This document shows positions 8,601-17,809 of a DNA stretch of 64,000 bases, piece after piece. Both the position numbers and the translations under genes were made by a program. Source of the stretch: Gordonia polyisoprenivorans NBRC 16320 = JCM 10675 (GTDB lineage Bacteria > Actinomycetota > Actinomycetes > Mycobacteriales > Mycobacteriaceae). The stretch's first letter is position 1. Every line of letters begins with the position of its first letter. The notes under the pieces were generated by a model. It saw nothing but the letters and a program-made list of their open reading frames with translations. It searched no databases and was not told where the DNA came from. The stretch lies in assembly GCF_000241325.1 (NCBI RefSeq), contig NZ_BAEI01000001.1, positions 62,001 through 126,000 on the forward strand. Reading direction: 5' to 3'.

Positions 8601-10339
8601 CGATCATCTCGGTGAGTCAGCGGGGGCGCGCGCTCTGGGCCGCGATCGAGGACACCGCGCGGCTCCGTGATGCGTTGGGCGTACCCGCACCGCTCGGGGT
8701 GCCCGCAGCGTTCCTCGAACCGGTCGCCGACCCGGTCGGCGACCTCGTACACCGTTACGCCCGTACCCACGGCCCGTTCACCGTCGACGAGGCAGCCGAT
8801 TCGCTCGGGCTCGGCGTCGCCGTCATCCGCGACGTGCTGGTACGGATGGCCGGCGAACGCAAGGTGATCGAGGGCGACTTCCTGCCCGAGGCAACCGGTA
8901 CCCAGTGGTGTCACAGCGACGTGCTCGGGCAGATCCGGCGCGGGTCGCTCGCCGCGAGCCGCGCCGAGATCGAGCCGGTCGACGACGCCACCCTGTCACG
9001 CTTTCTCATGGGATGGCAGCACGTCACACCCCGCACGGCCGGCCGTGGCGACCACGACGATCGGCTGACGGGGGTGGACGGGGTGTCGGTGGCGATCGAT
9101 CAGCTTGCCGGACTACCGCTTCCGGCGTCGGCATGGGAATCCTTGATCCTGCCGTCGCGCGTCGCCGACTACAGCCCCGCCATGCTCGACGAGCTCCTCG
9201 GTTCCGGTGAGGTGGTCTGGTCGGGCGCGGGGCGGATCGGCGGTGCGGACGGTTGGATCCGGTTGTGCCCGGCCGATCTCACCGAGGTGCTGCTGCCCGA
9301 GCCCGACGAGATCGACACGACCGAGGTGCATCGCCGACTGCTGGAGAGATTCACCGGTTCCGGCGGCTTGCGCTTCGCGCAGTTCGTGGGCGACTTCGCC
9401 GACCTCGACGCACCGGCCACCGCGTCGATGACCGCGATCACCGCGGAAGTGGAATCAGGACTGTGGGACCTGGTCTGGTCGGGTCGTCTGTCGAACGACT
9501 CGTTCGCGCCGGTCCGGGCCCTGCTCACGCCACGATCGTCCGGCGGATCCCGCACGGCCCCGGCACACCGATCTCGTGCCCGCGCGCCCCGGCTGCGCTC
9601 GTCGCGACTCACGACCCGCCATCTGATCTCGACGACTCCGCCGGTATCGACCCCGCCGACCGTGGCGGGGCGCTGGTTCACCCTGCCCGGTCGCGCCACG
9701 GACCCGACCGTGTCCACCCAGGTTCTCTGCGATCAACTGCTCACCCGGTACGGCGTGGTGACCCGCGGCGCGGTGGTCGCCGAAGGTGTGGTCGGCGGAT
9801 TCGCACGGATCTACAAGGCCCTCAACATCTTCGAGGACAACGGATTCGTCCGCCGCGGGTACTACGTGGACGGACTCGGCGGAGCGCAGTTCGCCGCCCC
9901 GGCGACCGTCGACGAGTTGCGCCGACACACCCTCGATCATCGGGACACGTCCACGCACACCGCAGTCGTCCTCGCCGCCACCGATCCGGCGAATCCCTAC
10001 GGTGCCGCTCTGTCGTGGCCCGACCGCCCCGAGAGCGGTCATCGGCCCGGGCGTAAGCCTGGTGCGCTGGTGGTATTGGTGGACGGCGTTCTCACGATCT
10101 ACGTCGAGCGCGGCGGGAAGACCGTCCTGACCTTCGAGGACAGCGAGAGTGTATTGCGTTCGGCAGCAACGGCTCTGGCCGGAGTCGTGCACGACGGCCG
10201 GGTGTCGCGGCTGGCGATCGATCAGATCGACGGCGCCGAATCGTTGCGGTCCGACCTCGCTGCCATCCTCGTCGACGCCGGCTTCTCGACCACACCACGC
10301 GGTCTACGCCTACGGTACGGACACCATGCCCGAAGGTGA
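5648..10339 (+). CDS. lhr: ATP-dependent helicase Lhr (Lhr-Core plus long C-terminal region)
   Basis: This 1,563-residue protein is a superfamily 2 helicase of the Lhr type, a 3'-5' translocase linked to DNA repair. Visible motifs are Walker A APTGSGKT (51-58), the DEVH box (172-175), LSATV (motif III) and RIGRAGHQ (motif VI, about 412). Winged-helix and beta-sheet domains follow, then the long C-terminal region typical of bacterial Lhr (usual total near 1,500). Start: ATG 5648 has GGAGGG just upstream; ATG 5663 is the alternative. The 3' end overlaps the Nei-type glycosylase gene by 14 bases, so helicase and glycosylase are probably co-expressed, as in mycobacteria. Confidence 0.95.
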   Translation: MDDGWMASPSVLDRFTAPTRRWFSGTFAEPTAAQTGAWSSIADGNHTLVIAPTGSGKTLSAFLWALDRLAARPDRPRGTRVVYISPLKALAVDVERNLRAPLTGITRAAQELGDPEPAITVGLRSGDTPAATRRSLVRTPPDILITTPESLYLMLTSSARETLTGVEAVIIDEVHAVAGTKRGTHLALSLERLDELLEAPAQRIGLSATVRPPEVVAGFLAGAAPCTIVRPPARKTFDLRVDVPVEDMANIPPPPDAPGSEDLDDAFSPSAGSLWPYVESAIVDLIEANRTTIVFANSRRLAERLTARLNEIAESRIAPAAVTAAANPRVAGGAPAMVMGSGASSAATTLLARAHHGSVSKEQRAEIEDELKTGRLRCVVATSSLELGIDMGAVDLVVQVEAPPSVASGLQRIGRAGHQVGEISQGVLFPKHRTDLIHCAVAVSRMREGEIEELRVPTNPLDVLAQQTIAAASIDELHVDEWFEVVRRSAPYRELGRGVYEATLDLISGRFPSDEFAELRPRVTWDRERNVLIGRRGAQRLAVTSGGTIPDRGLFGVFMVGEKQTRVGELDEEMVYESRVGDVFALGATSWRIEDITHDRVLVTPAFGQPGRLPFWIGDAVGRPAELGAAIGRFTGEIADRAELDRRADELGLTTYARDNLGALIAEQRDATTHLPTDRTLVVERFRDELGDWRLILHSPYGLRVHAPWASAISARLKTTLGLDGAVTASDDGIIVRLPDTDDNPPGAAVFTIDPDDIEQLVTDALAESSMFASRFRECAARALLLPRRDPGRRAPLWQQRQRSAQLLAVASQFPDFPIVLEAVRECLQDVYDLPALIDLLRSVATRRVRVVETETESPSPFAASLLFGYVGAFMYDDDAPIAERRAAALSLDTALLAQLLGRVDLRELLDPAVITEVTNRLQRFEPSRQARDAQDVVDLLRWLGPLTTEEVDARYRGDDPDAVSAGAQPVDAATVLAALHRDGTIISVSQRGRALWAAIEDTARLRDALGVPAPLGVPAAFLEPVADPVGDLVHRYARTHGPFTVDEAADSLGLGVAVIRDVLVRMAGERKVIEGDFLPEATGTQWCHSDVLGQIRRGSLAASRAEIEPVDDATLSRFLMGWQHVTPRTAGRGDHDDRLTGVDGVSVAIDQLAGLPLPASAWESLILPSRVADYSPAMLDELLGSGEVVWSGAGRIGGADGWIRLCPADLTEVLLPEPDEIDTTEVHRRLLERFTGSGGLRFAQFVGDFADLDAPATASMTAITAEVESGLWDLVWSGRLSNDSFAPVRALLTPRSSGGSRTAPAHRSRARAPRLRSSRLTTRHLISTTPPVSTPPTVAGRWFTLPGRATDPTVSTQVLCDQLLTRYGVVTRGAVVAEGVVGGFARIYKALNIFEDNGFVRRGYYVDGLGGAQFAAPATVDELRRHTLDHRDTSTHTAVVLAATDPANPYGAALSWPDRPESGHRPGRKPGALVVLVDGVLTIYVERGGKTVLTFEDSESVLRSAATALAGVVHDGRVSRLAIDQIDGAESLRSDLAAILVDAGFSTTPRGLRLRYGHHARR

Positions 10340-11111
10340 CACCGTCTTTCGTGCCGCCGCGCGTCTGCGCGGCGCCCTCGCCGGAAAGGTACTCACCCAC
10401 ACCGACTTCCGGGTTCCTCGGCTGGCGACCCGGGATCTGTCCGGTGGCGTGGTCACCGGCGTTCGCTCGCGTGGCAAGCACCTGTTGATCGACGTGTCCC
10501 GCGACGACCTGGACGTTCCCGTCAGCATCCACTCGCACCTCAAGATGGAGGGGATCTGGGATGTGCACGCCCGTGGCGCGAAATGGCGTCGGCCCGGCCA
10601 TGAGGCACGGGTCGTGTTGCGCAGCGAGACAACCGAAGCAGTCGGCTTCTCGCTCGGCATCCTCGAACTCCTCACCACGCCGGAGTCCGACCTCGCCTAC
10701 CTCGGCCCCGACCTGCTCGGCGCGGAGTGGGATGCCGCCGAAGCCGTACGCCGCATCGAAGCACACCCCGACACACCCATCGGCCTCGCACTACTGGACC
10801 AACACCTGTTGGCCGGCGTCGGCAACGAGTATCGCTGCGAATTGTGTTTCCTCCGAGGCGTTCTCCCCGAACGTCCGGTCGCCGAGGTCGACGTTCCCGC
10901 GATGGTCGATCTCGCCCATCGCGTCCTCTGGGCCAACCGGATGCGCACCGCGCGAACCACCACCGGCGCCACCGGTCCACACGCCCGGGTCTACGTCTAC
11001 GGCCGACGCGGTCGCCCGTGCCGCCGATGCGGAACCCTCATCCGCCGAGGCTTTCTCGGCCCTCCCGGAGAGGACCGCGTCATCTACTGGTGCCCCCACT
11101 GCCAGTCCTGA
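10326..11111 (+). CDS. Fpg/Nei-family DNA glycosylase (endonuclease VIII-like)
   Basis: 261 residues. The protein begins MPEGDTVFRAA, giving the catalytic Pro2 and Glu3 after Met removal that define the Fpg/Nei superfamily. It has SRGKHLL with the conserved Lys, the helix-two-turn-helix motif LAGVGNEYRCE, and a C-terminal zinc finger of form Cys-x2-Cys ... Cys-x2-Cys (PCRRCG, WCPHC). Such enzymes excise oxidised bases and nick the strand by beta/delta-elimination. MPEGDT rather than MPELPE points to the Nei side of the family. The start codon lies inside the end of lhr, and the pair forms a repair unit. Confidence 0.93.
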   Translation: MPEGDTVFRAAARLRGALAGKVLTHTDFRVPRLATRDLSGGVVTGVRSRGKHLLIDVSRDDLDVPVSIHSHLKMEGIWDVHARGAKWRRPGHEARVVLRSETTEAVGFSLGILELLTTPESDLAYLGPDLLGAEWDAAEAVRRIEAHPDTPIGLALLDQHLLAGVGNEYRCELCFLRGVLPERPVAEVDVPAMVDLAHRVLWANRMRTARTTTGATGPHARVYVYGRRGRPCRRCGTLIRRGFLGPPGEDRVIYWCPHCQS

Positions 11112-11161
11112 CCGTCGTTCCACCGAGGACTCTCGCCACTCAATGACCCGGCTATCCCCCT

Positions 11162-11294
11162 GACGTCGGTGCGCCCTCCCGACGTCGGTGCGCCCTCCCC
11201 GATGGTCGCGCAACCCGCCCTACCCGACCGTAGAGAACTCTTCCCCCGATGGTCGAGCAACCAGCCCTACCCGACCGTAGAGACCTCTTCCCTC
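11162..11294. repeat. Two sets of short tandem repeats downstream of the glycosylase gene
   Basis: GACGTCGGTGCGCCCTCCC occurs twice in tandem (11162-11180 and 11181-11199). It is followed by two copies of a 47-base unit (11201-11247, 11248-11294) that begins GATGGTCG, contains CCCTACCCGACCGTAGAGA and ends CTCTTCCC. The copies differ at only a few bases. No convincing gene lies here. Together with the next entry this fills the 650-base gap before the broken HNH gene. Confidence 0.85.
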
Positions 11295-11296
11295 GG

Positions 11297-11571
11297 TGGT
11301 CGAGGTGCACGGCGCCCCAGGCGCCGGGCCTCGAGACCCGGTGAGACAACACGCCTCCCAACCACATCCACCGTCCCACGACCCGAACGCCACCCGAACT
11401 CGCACACGCCCGCGCTGCACCAGCCGCGTCTGCACATTGGAGCCGCGGACGCAGTGCTCCCGACCGTGTAGGCAGGTTCCCCGATCGACGAGCACCCCAC
11501 CCCGATGGCCGAGACCCTTCCCCCGATGGTCGAGGTGCACGGCGCCCCAGGCGCCGGGCCTCGAGACCCGG
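11297..11571. repeat. 45-base direct repeat with internal imperfect palindrome
   Basis: A 45-base sequence, TGGTCGAGGTGCACGGCGCC followed by CCAGGCGCCGGGCCTCGAGACCCGG split across its halves, is present identically at 11297-11341 and 11527-11571. Its two halves form an imperfect palindrome (GGTCGAGG...CCTCGAGACC). Between the copies and up to 11765 I see no supported gene. A weak promoter-like pair (TTGCGT about 11700 and TAGATT about 11725) precedes the HNH pseudogene. Related GGTCGAGGTGC and CACCTCGACC words recur on the far side of that gene. Confidence 0.85.
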
Positions 11572-11765
11572 CGAGAGAACCAGCCCCCCAACCACATCGA
11601 AAGCAAGACAAACGAAAACCACACCCCCTACCGCACCCCACCGACAGAGAACCGGCGCCGAAATACGTTGTCCACAAGCAGAATTGATCAAAATACCTCT
11701 TGCGTCGACACACACTGGCGATGTAGATTGGAGCCATACACCGATCAGCCACTGGGGAGGGGTCC

Positions 11766-13057
11766 ATGATCGAATCCACTGAAGCTCTCGACGCTGGAAC
11801 TGTCGACGCCGAAGCGGTTTTCGCCGACATCGTCAGCCGACTCAGCGGCCTGCAGTGGAACCCGCAGATGACCGGACCGCAGGCCTTCGGCGCGATGAAA
11901 CAAGTCCTGTTGTTGCGGAACCTGGTCGATCACCACGCCACCACCCTCACCGGTGAGATGGATCGATTAGGGGTGGCCGATCACAAGACCACCCGGCTTC
12001 GAGAGCTGTTGATCAGCATGGGTTTCGCACCCGCCGTCGCAAGTCGATATGTGCGGTTCGCCGGCACCACCGATGTGGATCTGCTGCTCGCGCATGCCGC
12101 GGACGGGTCCCATCTCCTCAGAACACGCCGATGCCATCGTGCGCGGGTTGGCGCACATCGACACTCGCTGCCCCGAACCTATGGACACCGTCCAACGCTG
12201 CGAATACCTGCGGAAACTGCTGTCGCACTACTTCGCCGGATTCACCCCCGCCGAGATCAATCTCTACGCGCGGCAGTTGGGTAACGAGTTGGCGGCCGAA
12301 ACACCAGGTGGGTTACCGGCCGCCGAAGACAAGTCGATCAACTCCTACACCGACCGCATCACCGACGACGGCCGGTTGGAGATCTCCGCGAACCTCGACA
12401 TCATCGCCGGGGAGAAAACCCGAACTCTGATGGAAACCTTGTCGACGCCCAAGCCCCAACCCCGACGGATCCCCGGATCCGCGGACACCCGAACAAATCT
12501 GCGCCGCCGCATTCGAAACGATCGTGGAGTTGGCAGCACAAGGCCTGGCCGACACCACCTTCTCAGCCAAACCCACCAACGGCCTGTTGTGGACCTGGTC
12601 AGCGGACAACCCGGCACTCGGCGGGAACTTGCAGAACATGGGCGCCATCACCGAAGCCACCGCGAAAATGCTGTCGTGCGACACCACGATCACCAAGATC
12701 ATCCTCGATCCCAACGGTGTACCACTCAGTGTTGGTGAAGAGAAACGCTTCTTCACACCCGGCCAACGCAAAGCACTCCTGGTGCGAGATCGCGGATGCA
12801 TCAAATGCGGTGCACACGCCGGACGCTGCCAAGGACACCACCTCGAGCATTGGAGCGATGGTGGTCCCACCGACCTCGACAACGGCTGCCTCCTCTGCAG
12901 CAGCTGCCACGACGACGTCCACCACCACGGCTGGGACATCATCATGGGATTCGACCGACACCCCTGGCTGATCCCACCCGCCAGCATCGACCCGAAACGC
13001 CGGCCGGTGCCGTCGTATCACCGACGGACCATGCGACTCGACGACACCGCAGCCTGA
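11766..13057 (+). pseudogene. DUF222/HNH endonuclease (13E12-repeat family), broken by two frameshifts
   Basis: Three consecutive reading frames together make one DUF222-HNH protein of roughly 430 residues. Frame one (from ATG 11766) covers the DUF222 start up to HAADG. The frame moves by one near 12106-12112 (GACGGGTCCC) and continues through SSEHADAIVRGLAHID. It moves again near 12452-12463 (AAGCCCCAACCCC) and continues PEQICAAAFETIVELA to the stop. The HNH nuclease part is complete: CIKCG, GHHLEHWSDGG, LCSSCHDDVHHHG. Each break is removed by deleting one base from a G or C run. This family is multicopy in mycobacteria and relatives, with uncertain function. Repeats flank both sides. Confidence 0.82.
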
Positions 13058-13206
13058 CCCACGCTGCCCCACAACCTGATTCCCTGCACCCGGCCCGGCC
13101 GGGACCGCATCTGTTGTTTGAGAACTCCATAGAGAATTCCCCACCCCCGATGGTCGTGGTGTCGTGCCCGTGGCCCGGAATCCTTTCGGCACAGAGGGTC
13201 TCGAGG

Positions 13207-13452
13207 CTCGTCGCTGGCGCTCCTCGGCACCTCGACCACCGGATGAGAAGGGCTGGGCATTCCCGCACGGGAAGGCTTCGACCACCGGATGGACGGCTCC
13301 CCTCCGCCGGTCGAGGTGCGAGCCGCGTGCGGCGAGCCTCGAGACCGCATGCAGCAGAGCTGGAACCGGACCACCGTCACCCGGATAACTGTCGGCACAA
13401 CAGGCCTCGTCACTGGCGCTCCTCGGCACCTCGACCACCGGATGAGAAGGGC
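13207..13452. repeat. 47-base direct repeat downstream of the HNH pseudogene
   Basis: A 47-base word beginning CTCGTC and containing CTGGCGCTCCTCGGCACCTC, ACCACCGGATGAGAAGGGC, is found at 13207-13253 and 13406-13452 with one mismatch. Between the copies lie further CGACCACCGGATG and CCGGTCGAGGTGCGAGCC fragments related to the repeats at 11.3-11.6 kb. The whole 13058-13513 gap holds no supported gene. The recurring GGTCGAGG/CCTCGACC core suggests a dispersed intergenic repeat family. Confidence 0.8.
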
Positions 13453-13513
13453 ATCGGGTGGGAAGGACCGAAACATCCTTCGACGGCCAGTCGTCATCGC
13501 CCGATGGTGTGAT

Positions 13514-13939
13514 TCAGACCGGGTAGCGCTCCGGTTCGGGGCCGAATTGGAATCGGCGAGCAGAGATCTCGTCGACGGTGATTTCGACGTAGTTGTACTT
13601 GATCGTCGGAATCCACGGCTGCAGCGGCAACTCGTCGGCGGCGGCGATTTCGTCACCGCGGGACAGAATCCGTGCCGAGCCCTTGGCGACGACGCTCCAT
13701 CCGGTCGCTCCGTCGCCGTAGAAATCGGACTCGAAAGCCACGTGGGAATTGACGACGAGCTCCGACAGTTTGGTTCCCTCACCGGTGCGGAAAAGAATGC
13801 GTTTCTCGCCGGCGTAGTAGTTCACCGGGAAGATGTCGGGCTGTCCCCCGACACTCACCGCAAGACGTCCTACTTCCTTGGAGGCGAGCAATGCCCAGGC
13901 CTCGTCGACGGGAAGCTCCTGAACCGGGTTGTCCACCAT
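13514..13939 (-). CDS. Pyridoxamine 5'-phosphate oxidase (PPOX)-fold family protein
   Basis: 141 residues of the split-barrel flavin- or F420-binding fold. It starts MVDNPVQELPVDEAWALLAS and has the segments GRLAVSVGGQPDIFPVNY and KLSELVVNSHVAFESD, a pattern common in actinobacterial PPOX-like proteins. Start ATG 13939 follows GGAGAGG. Members bind FMN, F420 or haem and act as small reductases; the true substrate cannot be told here. It is separated from glpD by about 85 bases and read in the same direction, so it could be expressed independently. Confidence 0.82.
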   Translation of the reverse strand: MVDNPVQELPVDEAWALLASKEVGRLAVSVGGQPDIFPVNYYAGEKRILFRTGEGTKLSELVVNSHVAFESDFYGDGATGWSVVAKGSARILSRGDEIAAADELPLQPWIPTIKYNYVEITVDEISARRFQFGPEPERYPV

Positions 13940-14024
13940 GACCTCTCCTTTTCCCATAACCCATTGTCCCTCGGCGACATCACCGGTCACAGGGGCAAAG
14001 GTCCCAGGCAAAGCAGTCGCACAA

Positions 14025-15770
14025 TCAATTGTCGGGCACCGGCACCGGTTCGAGAATCTCTTGGCGGGACTCGGGCGCCGCAGCGCGCAACGCATCGGCC
14101 GAGGCATCGTCGGGCTGCTGCTGCGAGGCGATCTCGGCGGCCACGCGCGCGTTGTAGGTCTCCACCTCGAAGGCGATACGCTCCGCGTCCCAGTCGAGTA
14201 TCGGCGCCAGGAGTTCGGCAACCTCCTGGGCACAACCGACACCGCGGTGCGAATACTCGATGGCAATCCGCGTACGGCGGGCAAGGACGTCCTCGAGATG
14301 CAGTGCCGCCTCGTCGATCGCCGCATAGACGACCTCTACTCGCAGATACTGTGGCGCGGCCGCCAACGGGCGCAACAACGACGGATCGGCGTCGGCGTAA
14401 TAGAGCACGTCATCGATCAGCGATCCGTACCGATTCAGCAGCCGCCGAACTCGGTAGGGATGCAGGCCGAAACGCTTCCCGAGATGTTCGCACTGATTGA
14501 TCAGCGCAAAGTATCCGTCGGCACCGAGCAACGGGACGCGCTCGGTGATCGACGGCGCCACCCGTGTCGGGATGTAGTCGTCGCACGCGTCCACCGCGTC
14601 GGCGGCCATCACCCGATAGGTGGTGTACTTGCCCCCCGCGATCGACACCAGTCCGGGCGCCACCCGCGCGACCGCATGCTCCCGCGACAACGTCGACGTC
14701 GACTCGTCCTCACCGGCGAGCAGCGGCCGCAGACCCGCATAGACACCCTCGATGTCGTTGTGGGTGAGCTTGGTCACCAGCACCTCGTTGACCCGATCGA
14801 TGATGTAGTCGATGTCGGCCCGGGTAGCGGCCGGATGCGCGAGGTCGAGATTCCAGTCGGTGTCGGTGGTGCCGATGATCCAGTGCGTCTCCCACGGGAT
14901 GACGAACAGCACCGATTTCTCGGTACGCAAGATGATCGCCGTTTCACTGACGATCCGGTCCCGGGGAACGACGATGTGTACACCCTTGGAGGCGCGCACC
15001 CGGAAGTGGCCGCGTTGATGGGACAGTGCCTGCACTTCATCGGTCCAGACCCCGGCGGCATTGATGACGCAGTGCGCGCGCACCTCCGCGGTATCACCGG
15101 TCTCGCTGTCGCGAACACGCACTCCCATCACCCGATCGGCCTCCCGCAGGAACCCGACCACCTGCGTCGACGTGCGGATCACCGCACCGTAGTTCGCCGC
15201 CGTACGTGCCACCGTGAGGCTGTGGCGGGCGTCGTCGACGACGGTGTCGTAATAACGGATGCCACCGATCAACGAGTCGCGCTTGAGGGCCGGCGCAACC
15301 CGCAGCGCACCCGACCGGGTCACATGTCGTTGTCCTGGAACGGACTTGGCACCACCCATCCGGTCATACAGAAAGATCCCGGCAGCAACATACGGCCGTT
15401 CCCACACCCGCCGCGTCAGCGGATACAAGAACGGAAGCGGCTTCACCAGGTGCGGTGCAAGAAGTCGCAACGACAATTCACGCTCGGCCAGGGCCTCACG
15501 AACGAGACCGAATTCGAGTTGTTCGAGGTAGCGCAACCCACCATGAAACATCTTCGACGACCGGCTCGATGTACCCGAGGCGATGTCGCGGGCCTCGACG
15601 AGCGCAACCCGCAGTCCTCGGGTCGCCGCATCGAGCGCAGCTCCCACCCCGACGACGCCACCGCCGATCACGACGATGTCGAATTGCTCCTCGGACAACC
15701 GCCGCCACGCCTCGGCGCGGTACAGCGGGCCCATATCGGCAGGTCGATCGGGATTGAACTCGGAGTTCAT
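14025..15770 (-). CDS. glpD: Aerobic glycerol-3-phosphate dehydrogenase GlpD
   Basis: 581 residues. The protein oxidises sn-glycerol-3-phosphate to dihydroxyacetone phosphate and passes electrons to quinone at the membrane. An FAD-binding Rossmann motif, FDIVVIGGGVVGVGAALDAA (about 30-49), is followed by GTSSRSSKMFHGGLRYLE, the diagnostic GlpD segment. HWIIGTTDTDW and AGLRPLL motifs occur further on, and the C-terminal helical domain is present. It is divergent from glpK with about 55 bases between starts, so the two glycerol genes probably share a regulatory region. It matches the place of glpD2 in M. tuberculosis gene order. Confidence 0.95.
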   Translation of the reverse strand: MNSEFNPDRPADMGPLYRAEAWRRLSEEQFDIVVIGGGVVGVGAALDAATRGLRVALVEARDIASGTSSRSSKMFHGGLRYLEQLEFGLVREALAERELSLRLLAPHLVKPLPFLYPLTRRVWERPYVAAGIFLYDRMGGAKSVPGQRHVTRSGALRVAPALKRDSLIGGIRYYDTVVDDARHSLTVARTAANYGAVIRTSTQVVGFLREADRVMGVRVRDSETGDTAEVRAHCVINAAGVWTDEVQALSHQRGHFRVRASKGVHIVVPRDRIVSETAIILRTEKSVLFVIPWETHWIIGTTDTDWNLDLAHPAATRADIDYIIDRVNEVLVTKLTHNDIEGVYAGLRPLLAGEDESTSTLSREHAVARVAPGLVSIAGGKYTTYRVMAADAVDACDDYIPTRVAPSITERVPLLGADGYFALINQCEHLGKRFGLHPYRVRRLLNRYGSLIDDVLYYADADPSLLRPLAAAPQYLRVEVVYAAIDEAALHLEDVLARRTRIAIEYSHRGVGCAQEVAELLAPILDWDAERIAFEVETYNARVAAEIASQQQPDDASADALRAAAPESRQEILEPVPVPDN

Positions 15771-15824
15771 AGTCCGTCAGCGTAATTGATCTCGGCGTGG
15801 GGCACCGCGTGCGACACTGGCGGC

Positions 15825-17333
15825 GTGGCCAGCACCTCGGGATATGTCGCATCCATCGACCAGGGCACGACCTCCACACGCGCAATGGTCTTCGACCGCC
15901 GCGGCCGAGTCGTGTCCGTCGAGCAACTCGAACACCGCCAGATCTTCCCTCGAGCCGGGTGGGTCGAGCACGATCCCGCGGAGATCTGGCGCAACACGCG
16001 ACGCGTGGTGGCCGCGGCCCTGGCGTCGGCCGACCTCAATGTCGACGACATCGTCGCCTGCGGACTGACCAATCAGCGCGAGACCACCGTCGCCTGGGAT
16101 CGCTCCACCGGCGAACCCTTGCACAATGCCATCGTCTGGCAGGACACCCGTACCGGCGCGCTGTGTGAGGAACTCGGTGGCGACGCCGGCGTCGACCGCT
16201 ACCGCACCCGCACCGGCCTGCCGTTGTCGACCTATTTCGCCGGACCGAAGATGCGGTGGCTCATCGACAACGTCGACGCCGTGGCCGAGCGTGCACGCAA
16301 CGGCGAACTCTGCTTCGGCACAATGGATTCCTGGATCGCGTGGAACATGACCGGCGGACCGGCCGGCGGGCAGCACATCACCGACGTCACCAACGCCTCA
16401 CGCACGATGCTCATGGACCTCGAATCCCTGACCTGGGACGAGTCCATCTGCGCGGACATGGGTATCCCCGTCGAGTCGTTGCCCGACATCCGCAGTTCCT
16501 CGGAGGTCTATGGTTCACTGCGCGAACACGGTTCCCTGCCGGGCGTGCAGTTCGCGGGCATTCTCGGCGACCAGCAGGCGGCAACCTTTGGGCAGGCATG
16601 TCTGTCGCCGGGCGAGGCGAAGAACACCTACGGCACGGGAAACTTCTTGTTGCTCAACACCGGAACCGAAGCGGTGTTCTCCGATCACGGGCTTCTGACG
16701 ACGGTGTGCTATCGGCTCGGCGAGGACGCGCCGCGCTACGCACTCGAGGGGTCGATCGCGGTGACCGGGTCACTGGTGCAGTGGCTTCGGGACAATCTCG
16801 GGCTGTTCAGCGAGGCCGCGGACGTCGAGAAGCTCGCAGCTCAGGCCGACGACAACGGTGGTGTCTACTTCGTGCCGGCATTCTCCGGTCTGTTCGCACC
16901 CCGCTGGCGGCCCGACGCGCGGGGCATCATCACCGGCCTGACCCGCTTTGCCGACAAGCGTCATATCGCGCGAGCTGCGCTGGAGGCCAGCGCCTTTCAA
17001 ACACGAGAGGTCATCGAGGCGATGCAGGCCGATTCCGGGGTGCGGTTGTCGACACTCAAGGTCGACGGCGGAATGGTGGTCAACAATCTGTTGATGCAGT
17101 TCCAGGCCGACATCCTCGACGTCCCCGTCATCCGGCCCGTGGTCAACGAGACCACCGCCCTCGGTGCGGCCTACGCGGCCGGCCTGGCTGTCGGATACTG
17201 GGACGGCGAGGACGAGATCCGGGAGAACTGGAACGAACACACCCGGTGGAATCCGGCGATGGACGCCCCCGAACGCGACCGCCTGTACGGCGAATGGAAT
17301 CGCGCGGTGGAACACAGCTACGGCCTGGCGTGA
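15825..17333 (+). CDS. glpK: Glycerol kinase GlpK
   Basis: 502 residues from a GTG start at 15825, chosen because the family begins right before [18 protein letters not shown]; an upstream TTG at 15786 would add an unneeded extension. The phosphate-1 motif DQGTTSTR, the segment VWQDTRT, the glycerol-binding GYVxxx-like NTYGTGNF, and the C-terminal [20 protein letters not shown] are typical of FGGY kinases. It phosphorylates glycerol with ATP to glycerol-3-phosphate, the substrate of the divergent GlpD. Together they form a complete route from glycerol into glycolysis. Confidence 0.95.
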   Translation: MASTSGYVASIDQGTTSTRAMVFDRRGRVVSVEQLEHRQIFPRAGWVEHDPAEIWRNTRRVVAAALASADLNVDDIVACGLTNQRETTVAWDRSTGEPLHNAIVWQDTRTGALCEELGGDAGVDRYRTRTGLPLSTYFAGPKMRWLIDNVDAVAERARNGELCFGTMDSWIAWNMTGGPAGGQHITDVTNASRTMLMDLESLTWDESICADMGIPVESLPDIRSSSEVYGSLREHGSLPGVQFAGILGDQQAATFGQACLSPGEAKNTYGTGNFLLLNTGTEAVFSDHGLLTTVCYRLGEDAPRYALEGSIAVTGSLVQWLRDNLGLFSEAADVEKLAAQADDNGGVYFVPAFSGLFAPRWRPDARGIITGLTRFADKRHIARAALEASAFQTREVIEAMQADSGVRLSTLKVDGGMVVNNLLMQFQADILDVPVIRPVVNETTALGAAYAAGLAVGYWDGEDEIRENWNEHTRWNPAMDAPERDRLYGEWNRAVEHSYGLA

Positions 17334-17352
17334 GCGTGCCGGACGTGGGTGA

Positions 17353-17805
17353 TCACCCCGCGAACTCGACGAGCACGGCCACCACCCCAGCCGTCCCACC
17401 CATCGCCGCAGCCGCCTCGTAAGCGGCTTCGCCGAGCCGTTCGGTGGGTCCGACCGCCGAGTCGATCGCGATCGAAAGACACTGCAGAGCACGCGCTTTG
17501 ACGAACGAGAGCCGCTGGGCGTCGATGTCGGACGAGCGATGGGCGAAGGCTGCGTCGACCTCGTGTCGTGTCATCACCGCGGCGAGCTGTGAGCGCGTCG
17601 CCGGCGAGACCCGTCCCTGCTCACGCCACTGCGTCAACACGTCATGGACGACCGACTCACCACCCAGGTCGACGACGTCGATGACGGTCACCGTCAGCAT
17701 CCGCAGACAGTCCTCGACCTCACCCGCTGCGACGCGACCGACGAGTTCGGCCACTGCCCCGCCACTGAGTCGGTCGACACGCCGCGCCGCTCCCGGAACC
17801 GCCAT
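17353..17805 (-). CDS. Hypothetical protein following the Pro/Gly-rich secreted-type protein
   Basis: About 150 residues, beginning MAVPGAARRVDRLSGGAVAE four bases after the stop of the upstream gene (TGA-GCCG-ATG), so the two are probably co-translated. The protein looks alpha-helical and soluble, without signal peptide, membrane segment or Cys pairs. I do not recognise a family. By position it could be a chaperone or accessory factor for its partner, much as small EspG-like or helper proteins accompany type VII substrates, but nothing in the sequence proves that. Confidence 0.6.
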   Translation of the reverse strand: MAVPGAARRVDRLSGGAVAELVGRVAAGEVEDCLRMLTVTVIDVVDLGGESVVHDVLTQWREQGRVSPATRSQLAAVMTRHEVDAAFAHRSSDIDAQRLSFVKARALQCLSIAIDSAVGPTERLGEAAYEAAAAMGGTAGVVAVLVEFAG

Positions 17806-17809
17806 CGGC

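Noticed and set aside
11112-13513. CRISPR array in the repeat-rich gap
   Set aside because: Repeats are two-copy units of several kinds with unequal spacing, no regular 28-37-base repeat and unique-spacer pattern, and no cas genes nearby.
11162-13513. Insertion sequence or transposon
   Set aside because: No transposase or terminal inverted repeats with target duplications were seen. The only gene is a DUF222/HNH pseudogene.
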